This document shows positions 7,012 through 13,861 of a stretch of 15,432 bases of DNA, piece after piece. Position 1 is the stretch's first letter, and each line of letters opens with the position of its first letter. This stretch comes from Deltaproteobacteria bacterium (GTDB taxonomy: Bacteria > Desulfobacterota > Desulfuromonadia > Geobacterales > Pseudopelobacteraceae). The DNA lies in contig JACRCG010000303.1 in assembly GCA_016219145.1 (NCBI GenBank), forward strand, positions 1 to 15,432, read 5' to 3'. The notes below the pieces were generated by a model, which saw only the letters and a list, made by a program, of their open reading frames with translations, was not told where the DNA came from and searched no databases. The position numbers and the translations under genes were made by a program.

Positions 7012-9624
7012 ATGTCGGAACAGACCCCCATGATGCGGCAGTACCTGGAGATCAAATCGGGCCACCCTGACGCGATCCTCTTTTTCCGCATGGGTGATTT
7101 TTACGAGATGTTCCTGGACGATGCCCTGCTGGCCGCGCGCGTCCTCGATATCGCCCTCACCTCCCGCAACAAGGGGAGCGGCGACGAGATCCCCTTCTGC
7201 GGCGTCCCTTTCCATTCTGCGGCCCCCTACATCGCAAAATTGATCGAAGCCGGTTACAAGGTCGCAGTCTGTGAGCAGGTCGAAGACCCAAAGCAGGCCA
7301 AAGGGATAGTAAGGCGCGAGGTGGTCAGGGTGATCACCCCCGGCCTTTTGATTGAATCCGAAAGTTTAATGCCGGAGGAGAACAACTTCCTGCTTGCGCT
7401 CCACCTTGGCGCTGACGGCCTGTGGGGATGCGCCTGGCTGGATGTATCCACCGGCGAGTTCCGTGTCACCGAGGTAACCGGCGTGGCGGCAGTGACGTCC
7501 GAGGCGGTTGGTATCAACCCCCGCGAGGTGCTGCTGGCCGACAATCTGGAGATTGACTCGCTGGCGGCGGAACTGCGTTCATTTCTGGCAGAGCGGATCT
7601 GCTCGCGTACACCGGGCTGGGTCTTCGAGCGCGATTACGCCGCCGGCCTGCTCTGCGGTCAGTTCGGCGCGGCCTCGGCTGAGGCCCTTGGCCTCTCCGG
7701 CATGCCGTGCGGCCTGATAGCCGCCGGCGCGGCCTTGTACTACCTGCGGGAGAACAGGAAGAGCGCCCTTCCGCACCTGCGGGATATCCGGGTCTGCCAG
7801 CGCAGCGAACATCTGGCGCTGGACGCCGCCACCCGCCGCAATCTGGAGATCATCGCCACCATGGCTGATGGCCGCAAAAGCGGCTCCCTGCTGGGCTGCC
7901 TTGACCGTACCTCTACCGCTATGGGGGCCAGACGGCTTAAGCAGTGGCTCTCTTACCCGCTGGTCGGGCTGGAGCCGATCCGCCAGCGTCTGAATGCGGT
8001 GGAAGAGCTGCTGGAGGCGCCTGCCCTGCGGGAGGAGCTGACGTCCCGGCTTAAGGAAATCTTCGACCTTGAAAGGCTTAACGGCCGGATCGGCATGGCC
8101 TCGGCCGGAGGGCGCGACCTGCGCACGCTGCATGCTTCACTCTGCCAGTTGCCGGCTCTCCGGGAAGGGCTGTCCGCCTTTCAGACAGCGCTGATCAGGT
8201 CGCTGCAACAATCCATTGACCCTCTTGAGGATATGCGCGAACTGATCGGCCGCGGTGTAGTCGAGTCGCCCCCCTTCTCCCTGCGCGAGGGGGGCATCAT
8301 CGCCGCCGGTTACAATGCCGAACTGGACGAGCTGCGCTCCATCAGCAGTGAAGGAAAGGGTTTCATTGCCAGGTTGGAGGCCCAGGAGAAGGCCCGCACC
8401 GGCATCTCTACCCTCAAGATCCGCTATAACCGGGTTTTCGGCTACTCGATCGAGATCACCAAAAGCAACCTGGCCAATGTCCCCTCCAATTATATCCGCC
8501 GCCAGACCCTGGCTAACGCCGAACGATTCATCACGGAAGAGCTGAAAAATTACGAGGAGAAGGTGCTGGGGGCCGAAGAGCGCATCTGCGAGCTCGAATA
8601 CGCTCTGTTCCAGGAGATTCGTGAACAGGTGGCCGTCGCTGCCGGGCGGATCTGCCGCACCGCCGACGCCCTGGCTTCGCTGGATGTGCTCATTTCGCTG
8701 GCCGGTGTGGCCGATGAGCGTAATTACTGCAAGCCGGATATGGATGATTCGGATGTAATAGAGATCAAAGATGGCCGTCATGCGGTGATCGAGGCCATGA
8801 AGCTGGGCGAACGTTTCGTCCCCAACGACACCAGGCTGGACGGCGACGAAAACCAGATCCTGATGATCACCGGCCCCAACATGGCCGGTAAATCGACCTT
8901 CATGCGCCAGGTGGCCCTGATAGTGCTGATGGCCCAGGCCGGCAGCTTCGTCCCGGCCAGTGCGGCCCGGATCGGCATCGCCGACCGGATCTTCACCCGA
9001 GTCGGCGCCGGTGACAACCTGGCCCGCGGCCAGTCCACCTTCATGCTGGAGATGATGGAGGCGGCCAGCATCCTGCGTAACGCCACCCCCAGAAGCCTGA
9101 TCGTCATGGACGAGATCGGCCGGGGCACCTCCACCTTTGACGGGGTTTCCATCGCCTGGGCCGTAGCCGAGTATATCCACGATACCCCGTCCTGCCGCTC
9201 CAGAACCCTTTTTGCCACCCATTATCATGAGCTGACCGAACTGGCTGTGACTCGCGAGCGGATCAAGAACTTTACCGTGGCGGTCAGGGAATGGAACGAT
9301 CAGGTCATTTTCCTGCGCACCATCATTCCGGGCGGCGCTTCTCACTCATACGGTATTCAGGTGGCCCGCCTGGCCGGAATGCCTTCGGATGTGATCGAAC
9401 GGGCCAAGGAAATTCTGCGGAATCTGGAGAGCGGTGAGTTCGAAGAGGGCGCCCCGCGTCTGGCCAGGAGCAGCAAGAAACCGCCCCGCGACCCGTCTCC
9501 GCAATTTTCGCTGTTTGAAACCAGCGAGGACCAGCTGCGCCAGCGTTTGAAGAAACTCAATATTGCCACCCTGACTCCGCTGGAAGCACTTAATCTGCTG
9601 GATGATTTGAAGCGGATGGTGTGA
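7012..9624 (+). CDS. mutS: DNA mismatch repair protein MutS
   Basis: An 870-residue MutS1-type protein (E. coli MutS is 853). It binds mismatches and recruits MutL. The N-terminal mismatch-reading motif is GDFYE, with Phe30 and Glu32. The C-terminal ATPase has Walker A GPNMAGKST (621-629), Walker B ending in D700-E701 within MDEIGRGTSTFDG, and the FATHYHEL His motif. QFSLF (831-835) looks like a beta-clamp binding motif, followed by a C-terminal helix likely for tetramerisation. The ATG at 7012 is chosen because the protein then begins like other MutS proteins (MSEQTPMMRQYLEIK) and GGAAGG (6997-7002) lies 9 bases before it; the open frame upstream is read-through into the MITE-like element. 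mutL is not in the window. The amidohydrolase gene follows closely. Confidence 0.97.
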   Translation: MSEQTPMMRQYLEIKSGHPDAILFFRMGDFYEMFLDDALLAARVLDIALTSRNKGSGDEIPFCGVPFHSAAPYIAKLIEAGYKVAVCEQVEDPKQAKGIVRREVVRVITPGLLIESESLMPEENNFLLALHLGADGLWGCAWLDVSTGEFRVTEVTGVAAVTSEAVGINPREVLLADNLEIDSLAAELRSFLAERICSRTPGWVFERDYAAGLLCGQFGAASAEALGLSGMPCGLIAAGAALYYLRENRKSALPHLRDIRVCQRSEHLALDAATRRNLEIIATMADGRKSGSLLGCLDRTSTAMGARRLKQWLSYPLVGLEPIRQRLNAVEELLEAPALREELTSRLKEIFDLERLNGRIGMASAGGRDLRTLHASLCQLPALREGLSAFQTALIRSLQQSIDPLEDMRELIGRGVVESPPFSLREGGIIAAGYNAELDELRSISSEGKGFIARLEAQEKARTGISTLKIRYNRVFGYSIEITKSNLANVPSNYIRRQTLANAERFITEELKNYEEKVLGAEERICELEYALFQEIREQVAVAAGRICRTADALASLDVLISLAGVADERNYCKPDMDDSDVIEIKDGRHAVIEAMKLGERFVPNDTRLDGDENQILMITGPNMAGKSTFMRQVALIVLMAQAGSFVPASAARIGIADRIFTRVGAGDNLARGQSTFMLEMMEAASILRNATPRSLIVMDEIGRGTSTFDGVSIAWAVAEYIHDTPSCRSRTLFATHYHELTELAVTRERIKNFTVAVREWNDQVIFLRTIIPGGASHSYGIQVARLAGMPSDVIERAKEILRNLESGEFEEGAPRLARSSKKPPRDPSPQFSLFETSEDQLRQRLKKLNIATLTPLEALNLLDDLKRMV

Positions 9625-9650
9625 GGAAGGGTGAGCCACAAGGAGGCCTC

Positions 9651-10427
9651 GTGATTTTTCAGGATTTCAAACTCTTTGATACCCACCTGCACATCATCGA
9701 CAATCGTTTTCCATTGCTCCCGAACAACGGCTATCTTCCGGAAATATTTACATGTGACGATTATCTGGAGCGCATGAAAGGTTACAATCTGGCCGGTGGA
9801 GCCATTGTCTCCGGCTCTTTTCAGGCTTTTGACCAGGGCTATCTGCTTGACGCGCTCAAAAGGCTCGGCCCGGCTTTTGTTGGTGTGACGCAATTACCGG
9901 CAACAGTATCGGACGATGAGCTGCTCGCACTCAACAGCGCCGGGGTCAGGGCCGTCAGGTTCAACCTGAAACGCGGCGGCTCTGAAGAGATCAGACACCT
10001 GGACAGCATGGCCAGGCGGGTTTATGAACTTGCCGGCTGGCATGTCGAGTTGTACGTTGATTCCAAAGAACTGCTGGCTCTTTACGAGACGCTGGCGGCT
10101 CTGCCGGCAGTAAGTATTGATCACCTGGGCCTTTCCGGAGAAGGCTTCGGAACGCTTCTCAGGCTCGTCGAGCGAGGGGCTCACGTCAAGGCAACCGGAT
10201 TCGGCCGGGTTGATTTTGATGTTAAAACCGCACTGGAGGCGCTCTTTGCGGCTAATCCTGACGCGCTGATGTTCGGCAGCGACCTGCCGTCCACGCGCGC
10301 GCCGCGGCCCTACACAGATGATGATTTTGCCCTGATTATTGAAACTCTGGGGGATGAAAGGGCGCGCAAGGTTCTCCATGATAATGCCGCCAGGTTCTAC
10401 CATCCGGAAGAGAGTGCAATCAGTTGA
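9651..10427 (+). CDS. Amidohydrolase-2 family metal-dependent hydrolase (TIM barrel)
   Basis: A 258-residue cytoplasmic protein of the amidohydrolase superfamily, in the branch related to dicarboxylate lactonases such as LigI (PF04909/COG3618 type). It has the metal-binding DTHLHI motif at the N-terminus, a central IDHLG motif and the late GSDLP segment carrying the conserved catalytic Asp. It is somewhat shorter than many relatives (about 280-300 residues). The start is GTG at 9651, because AAGGAGG (9640-9646) lies 4 bases before it; a GTG at 9621 overlapping the mutS stop has no comparable site. The substrate cannot be predicted: a lactone or carboxylate ester is typical of the family. It sits 26 bases after mutS and is probably cotranscribed, without an obvious functional link. 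Confidence 0.87.
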   Translation: MIFQDFKLFDTHLHIIDNRFPLLPNNGYLPEIFTCDDYLERMKGYNLAGGAIVSGSFQAFDQGYLLDALKRLGPAFVGVTQLPATVSDDELLALNSAGVRAVRFNLKRGGSEEIRHLDSMARRVYELAGWHVELYVDSKELLALYETLAALPAVSIDHLGLSGEGFGTLLRLVERGAHVKATGFGRVDFDVKTALEALFAANPDALMFGSDLPSTRAPRPYTDDDFALIIETLGDERARKVLHDNAARFYHPEESAIS

Positions 10428-10452
10428 AACTTGCCGATATTTCTGCTAAAAG
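10424..10452 (+). promoter_or_regulatory. Candidate promoter for the amidase gene
   Basis: TTGAAA (10424-10429, 5 of 6 consensus) and TAAAAG (10447-10452, 4 of 6) have the ideal 17-base spacing. The pair overlaps the stop codon of the amidohydrolase gene and lies about 45 bases before the amidase ATG. It suggests the amidase can be transcribed independently. Confidence 0.35.
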
Positions 10453-10498
10453 GGCATGCCACTTATATTTCGGATCGGATCGACGTCCAAATTATCCT

Positions 10499-11770
10499 AT
10501 GAAGCGCTATCTCAACATACTTGTCTGTCTGCTGCTCGTCTGCCTGCTGCTGCCGATGCCGGTTCTGGCCGCCAAAAAGAAGGTCAGCAAGAAGAAAGCG
10601 GCCTTCAGCGCACAGACCTCGGCGGTCATGCGTCCGCCAGCCGTGCTGAACGAGATGAAGCATTGGTCAAACCCGGATTATACCCGTATTTCTCTGGAGC
10701 TTGACAGGGATGTCACCTGGGAGTCCCACGAACTGGGCAAGGGCAGCCCGGGCAAGCCGGGGCGGGTCTACATTGATCTTAATCGTACCAGACTTGGCGC
10801 TTCGGTCAGGGATATAACCATTGGTGACGGATTGCTGAAGGGGGCGCGGATCGGCCAGTACAAGACTGACGTTGTGCGGGTTGTGTTGGACACCGAGAAT
10901 ATAAAGGATTTCAAGGTGTTTCCACTTTCTGATCCGGCGCGTCTGATCATCGATGTGCGGGGTGAACGCCCCGCCGAGATTACCCGCCTGGAGCAGTCCA
11001 TCAGCGCCATGCCGGAGAAAACCGTGATTTCCAGGCCGGAAGAAGCGCCGGTTATCGTTGAAAAAAAGGTCAAGCCGCCCAAAAAACCGATCATATCCAA
11101 AATCCGCCGGGTGGTGGTTGATCCGGGTCATGGCGGACATGACCCCGGAGCGGTCGGCCCAAGCGGTATTCAGGAAAAGGATGTCGTGCTGGCAATCGGC
11201 CTCAGGCTGAGAGAGCTGTTCAAGGAGGAACTGGGGCTGGATGTGGTGATGACGCGCTCTACAGACGTGTTTATCCCGCTGGAGGAGCGTACCGCCATTG
11301 CCAACAAGGTTAATGCCGACCTGTTCCTGTCGGTGCATGCCAATGCCGCTCCCATCCGTTCGGCGGCCGGTATCGAGACCTATTATCTCAATCTGGCCAA
11401 GACCGACAAGGTGGCCCAGCTGGCGGCCAAGGAGAACGGCACTTCGCTTGAAAAAGTCAGCGTCCTGCAGGCGATACTGTTCGATCTGATGGCCAACTAC
11501 AAGCTCAACGATTCGGCCCATCTGGCCGATGAAGTTCAAAAAGCGCTCCACAAGAGAATCAGGGCCGGCTACAGCGATGTAAAAAATCTGGGTGTCAAGC
11601 AGGGTCCGTTTTATGTTCTGGTGGGAGCCACCATGCCGAGTATCCTGGTTGAAACCGCTTTCCTTTCAAACGCCCAGGAAGAATCCCGCCTGAAAGACCC
11701 CGCTTATCTGGAAATGACCGCAGAAGGCATCCTGGACGGGGTGCGCAGCTACATCACCAGCCTCAAGTAA
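10499..11770 (+). CDS. N-acetylmuramoyl-L-alanine amidase with AMIN domain (AmiC-like)
   Basis: A 423-residue secreted zinc amidase that cleaves the bond between MurNAc and the stem peptide, typically during daughter-cell separation. A signal peptide (about residues 1-24, ending PVLAA) is followed by a Lys-rich stretch, an AMIN targeting domain (about 50-155), a Pro/Lys-rich linker, and an Amidase_3 domain from about 203 to the end. Zinc-site and catalytic residues are visible: His211 in DPGHGG, Glu226 in QEKDV, His280 in SVHANA and Glu385 in VETAFLSN. The ATG at 10499 starts the signal peptide directly; a TTG at 10424 would add 25 residues. The ribosome site is weak. In E. coli such amidases are activated by EnvC or NlpD; no activator gene is seen here. 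Confidence 0.94.
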   Translation: MKRYLNILVCLLLVCLLLPMPVLAAKKKVSKKKAAFSAQTSAVMRPPAVLNEMKHWSNPDYTRISLELDRDVTWESHELGKGSPGKPGRVYIDLNRTRLGASVRDITIGDGLLKGARIGQYKTDVVRVVLDTENIKDFKVFPLSDPARLIIDVRGERPAEITRLEQSISAMPEKTVISRPEEAPVIVEKKVKPPKKPIISKIRRVVVDPGHGGHDPGAVGPSGIQEKDVVLAIGLRLRELFKEELGLDVVMTRSTDVFIPLEERTAIANKVNADLFLSVHANAAPIRSAAGIETYYLNLAKTDKVAQLAAKENGTSLEKVSVLQAILFDLMANYKLNDSAHLADEVQKALHKRIRAGYSDVKNLGVKQGPFYVLVGATMPSILVETAFLSNAQEESRLKDPAYLEMTAEGILDGVRSYITSLK

Positions 11771-11786
11771 AGATCAAACGGCTGTT

Positions 11787-11879
11787 TCTCACTAAGCTCA
11801 CAAAGTGCACCAAGAAAATCAGGTGATTATCAAACCCGAAAGGTTCTGATTTCATTGTGCTCTTTGTGCCTTTGTGAGA
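11787..11879. repeat. CACAAAG inverted-arm intergenic element, copy A
   Basis: A 93-bp element between the convergent amidase and YkgJ genes. The left arm (11787-11822) is built of 9-base units (CACTAAGCT, CACAAAGTG, CACCAAGAA) ending in AATCAG. The right arm (11844-11879), reverse-complemented, reads TCTCACAAAGGCACAAAGAG and continues to ATCAGAA. The arms can pair as a long imperfect hairpin and might terminate transcription from both sides. The core between the arms (GATTATCAA..CGAA) is shared with copy B at 12481-12609, which lies in the opposite orientation. Confidence 0.8.
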
Positions 11880-11905
11880 GCCAGCAGGTGGTTGACTTAT
11901 TTTGG

Positions 11906-12427
11906 TTACGGACCGGAAATAGCTTCGGCGATGGTCACTCTTTCAGGACAATCCGTTGCATCGGTCTGAGACAGGTAGAGGGCGTTGACTGACACAAGCA
12001 GCGCATTTAGCTTGTCCAGATCGATTACGCTCAAGCCGCTGATGGAATCGGTTTCGGCCATGTTGAGCGGGCAGCAGTCGCTCTTGTGAAGATTGTTTTC
12101 AACGTAGGTTATTGGCAGGCCGTGGGTGCGGCAGATGACAGGTCTGGCATTGTACAGCAGGCAGCGGTGATGCGACAGGAGCGGACAGCGTTCACCAGTC
12201 GCTTTTTCAGCTACATGCCGGCGGATTGACTCCGCTTCCTGCGGAGGAAGCCCATCCAGAGCGTATCGAAGAGCTGCCGCTTCAATCGGGAAAAGTGTTA
12301 TGGCAGTGCAGCATGAACTGCAACCCTCATGGCAGGTGATCTGCTCTCCCAGGGCAGATTCTATCCCCCGGCAGAGGGCATCAATTTTTGTTGTCAGTTG
12401 CAGGTAGTTGTCAAGAAGATGTTTCAT
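11906..12427 (-). CDS. YkgJ family cysteine-cluster protein
   Basis: A 173-residue protein of the YkgJ/UPF0153 type (PF03692), putative zinc- or iron-binding proteins of unknown role. Ten cysteines are present: the signature cluster C32, C36, C39, C40 (CHEGCSSCC), then C81, C89 and C99 in CPLL..RCLLYNARPVICRTHG, and C118-C119 before PLN. These match the family's metal-ligand pattern, in which the YNARPxxCRTHG segment is the most diagnostic. There is no signal peptide, so it is probably cytoplasmic. The ATG at 12427 has GGTGGG immediately adjacent, an unusually short spacing, so translation may be weak or the start uncertain. The gene stands alone between two inverted CACAAAG elements. Confidence 0.88.
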   Translation of the reverse strand: MKHLLDNYLQLTTKIDALCRGIESALGEQITCHEGCSSCCTAITLFPIEAAALRYALDGLPPQEAESIRRHVAEKATGERCPLLSHHRCLLYNARPVICRTHGLPITYVENNLHKSDCCPLNMAETDSISGLSVIDLDKLNALLVSVNALYLSQTDATDCPERVTIAEAISGP

Positions 12428-12480
12428 CCCACCAAACTAGCACATCGCACAAAAAATTTAACCTGAAAAAAGCAGTTGGT

Positions 12481-12609
12481 TCTCACAAAGGCACAAAGAA
12501 CACAAAGAAATCAGAGGGCTATGTAGGATTAGGCACTCACCCATAGGGTTTTATTCTTCGCATTGATAATCTGCTGATTTTCTTGGTGAACTTTGTGAGC
12601 TTTGTGTGA
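12481..12609. repeat. CACAAAG inverted-arm intergenic element, copy B
   Basis: A 129-bp element between the YkgJ gene and the coiled-coil gene. The left arm (12481-12514) reads TCTCACAAAGGCACAAAGAA and continues through another CACAAAG to ATCAG. The right arm (12574-12609), reverse-complemented, is made of CACAAAGCT, CACAAAGTT and CACCAAGAA units ending AATCAG. Relative to copy A it is inverted, and its interior carries about 36 extra bases while keeping the GATTATCAA..CGAA core. Apart from this element the 207-base gap holds no gene. Confidence 0.8.
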
Positions 12610-12634
12610 TAGCAGCCGTATTAGGTTTAAAGCT

Positions 12635-13603
12635 CTATGCTGCCACGCTCAGGTGCCAGATGTCGTAGATTTCGGCTATTTCCTCAGGGAACTCGGCTGA
12701 CGGGTCGCGGCGGCAGATGCCGGTCTTTTCCAGTGCGCTCAGTTGCCGCTCCGTTCCGCGCGACAATTCAAAGCGATCCATCATGAAGCCTATGCTCTCG
12801 AAATAGTACAGGGCATCCTGCACGACGCGGGCATAACTGCCTGTGCCGCAAGGCTGTTTCTCAGGCAGACAGAACAGCGCCACGCCTTCATCTATCAGCC
12901 GCCAGGCCAGATATACGTGCGGAGCTGTCTCGCGCTGCACGACACAGATATAGGCGCTGCATTTCTGTGAACGCCTGCCAAACGGCGCTGCCTGGACGAT
13001 ATTGGCGGAACCGTACAGCTCAATGACCTGATCGGCAGTTCTGTAGCGAATGGTTTCGATTGAGGGGTCATGGCGGAAATCGGCTCCGCTTCCGGCGATC
13101 GCGGCGGCAATGCCGGCATGGGCGGTCTGTGATGTCATTCCGAGCGCGGCAAATGGAGAATGTTGCTTGCCTGTTGCGTGATATTCGGGATGGTGATTCA
13201 CTGTTGCTGGCGTAAGCTTTTTAAGCAGTCTTACTTCCTGTTCCAGACCGTCTTTTTCTCTTTGCAGCTTTTCAACAAGGGTGCGGGCCTTTTTTCTGAA
13301 ATTGGCCGCAATCAACTCCCATACCTTCTTCTCTGCCGATAATCGCTCAAGACTTGCCTTGATTGCGCTGCTTTCAGTGGCAGACCTGCTGCGCTCTAGT
13401 TCCCAGCCCAGCTGTGCTTCTTCGCAGCTGGTTGTCAGCTCATCCAGACGCTGCTCAAACCGGCGTCTGGCCTCTCGTTCCTGTTCAAGCTCAACTGACG
13501 CTGATCGGCGATGTTCCAGCAGGCGCTCCTCAAGCTCTTTGATACGGCCAATCAGTTCTTCTTTTGCAAGACAATACAGCGCGGGATCCAGTGGAAACGT
13601 CAT
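12635..13603 (-). CDS. Coiled-coil protein of unknown function under riboswitch control
   Basis: A 322-residue protein that I do not recognise. Residues about 10-130 are a long, highly charged coiled coil rich in Glu, Arg and Leu (e.g. ELIGRIKELEERLLEHRR, TLVEKLQREKDGLEQEVRLLKKL). Residues 130-180 form a His/Ala/Gly-rich linker. Residues about 180-322 look like a globular alpha/beta domain (IRYRTADQVIELYG, KCSAYICVVQRE, HVYLAWRLIDEGVALFCLP, YARVVQDALYYFESIGFMMDRFELS). No signal peptide or membrane segment is seen, so it is probably cytoplasmic. The ATG at 13603 has GGAGGT (13609-13614) 5 bases upstream. A GEMM-type riboswitch and terminator lie in its leader, so expression is predicted to depend on a cyclic dinucleotide. 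It could be a scaffold or a signalling partner; that is open. Confidence 0.82.
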   Translation of the reverse strand: MTFPLDPALYCLAKEELIGRIKELEERLLEHRRSASVELEQEREARRRFEQRLDELTTSCEEAQLGWELERSRSATESSAIKASLERLSAEKKVWELIAANFRKKARTLVEKLQREKDGLEQEVRLLKKLTPATVNHHPEYHATGKQHSPFAALGMTSQTAHAGIAAAIAGSGADFRHDPSIETIRYRTADQVIELYGSANIVQAAPFGRRSQKCSAYICVVQRETAPHVYLAWRLIDEGVALFCLPEKQPCGTGSYARVVQDALYYFESIGFMMDRFELSRGTERQLSALEKTGICRRDPSAEFPEEIAEIYDIWHLSVAA

Positions 13604-13681
13604 GTTGCACCTCCGTTAGTGGTTGCCGCTCCAATTCAGAGGAGCGTACGGAATGGCATTGACCTTTCTGGAGACCCGCAC

Positions 13682-13721
13682 AAAAAAACGGGTGCCAAAA
13701 GATCTGATCTTTCGGCACCCG
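13682..13721 (-). terminator. Riboswitch expression-platform terminator
   Basis: On the minus strand CGGGTGCCGAAAGATC (13721-13706) pairs with the reverse complement of 13689-13704, matching 15 of 16 positions, around a very small loop, and is followed by seven Us (13688-13682). The 5' arm overlaps the conserved 3' segment of the aptamer (about 13709-13720). Ligand binding should therefore compete with terminator formation: an ON switch. Confidence 0.85.
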
Positions 13722-13783
13722 GCTGTCTCATGGAGACCCTTAGGCTATCCGCCCCGTCATCGCTAACGGTTTAGTCTTGTCGT
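13709..13783 (-). promoter_or_regulatory. GEMM-I family riboswitch aptamer (c-di-GMP/3',3'-cGAMP type)
   Basis: Read on the minus strand, conserved elements appear in the right order: ACGACAAG (13783-13776); AAACC (13772-13768); P2 stem CCGUUA/UGACGG capped by a GCGA GNRA tetraloop (13769-13754); GGCGGAUAGCC (13753-13743); P3 stem GUCUC/GAGAC (13737-13725); then AGCCGGGUGCCGA, the hallmark 3' segment (about 13724-13712). These match the known GEMM-I consensus. Aligned to the Vibrio Vc2 aptamer, the ligand-contacting position 20 is A (13775) instead of G, and the A47 equivalent is kept (13748). That change is associated with the GEMM-Ib subgroup that senses 3',3'-cGAMP in Geobacter. One deviation: the pairs at 21-22/45-46 are C-G and U-G. 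The family call is strong; the ligand call is inference. Confidence 0.85.
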
Positions 13784-13825
13784 TTATCAGCTGGTCAATT
13801 TCTAACCAAACAGTTATGTAGGAGA

Positions 13826-13855
13826 ATTGTCCTCTAATACACCTGTTTTTGTCAA
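13826..13855 (-). promoter_or_regulatory. Promoter for the riboswitch-controlled gene
   Basis: On the minus strand there is a perfect -35 box TTGACA (13855-13850) and a -10-like GACAAT (13831-13826; 4 of 6) with 18-base spacing. It lies just after the prfA stop and about 40 bases before the aptamer, giving a leader of roughly 215 nt. It makes the coiled-coil gene a transcription unit separate from prfA. Confidence 0.55.
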
Positions 13856-13861
13856 CAAAAA

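Noticed and set aside
8137..9345. A 402-codon open frame antisense to mutS.
   Set aside because: It overlaps well-supported mutS motifs on the other strand, has low-complexity composition (Gly, Asp, His) typical of a GC-rich shadow frame, and matches no known family.
9621..9650. GTG start of the amidohydrolase overlapping the mutS stop.
   Set aside because: AAGGAGG just before the GTG at 9651 decides the start, and the extension has no similarity to the family N-terminus.
10667..11551. A 294-codon open frame antisense to the amidase gene.
   Set aside because: It lies wholly inside the amidase, whose zinc ligands and signal peptide are clear. The antisense product has no recognisable domain.
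11787..12609. CACAAAG repeats considered as a CRISPR array.
   Set aside because: The units are only 8-9 bases with no spacers, arranged as inverted arms in two separate elements, and no cas genes are present.
13604..13860. Interval considered as a plain prfA terminator region.
   Set aside because: The terminator is about 140 bases beyond the prfA stop with a TTGACA promoter and aptamer in between, so it belongs to the downstream gene's leader.
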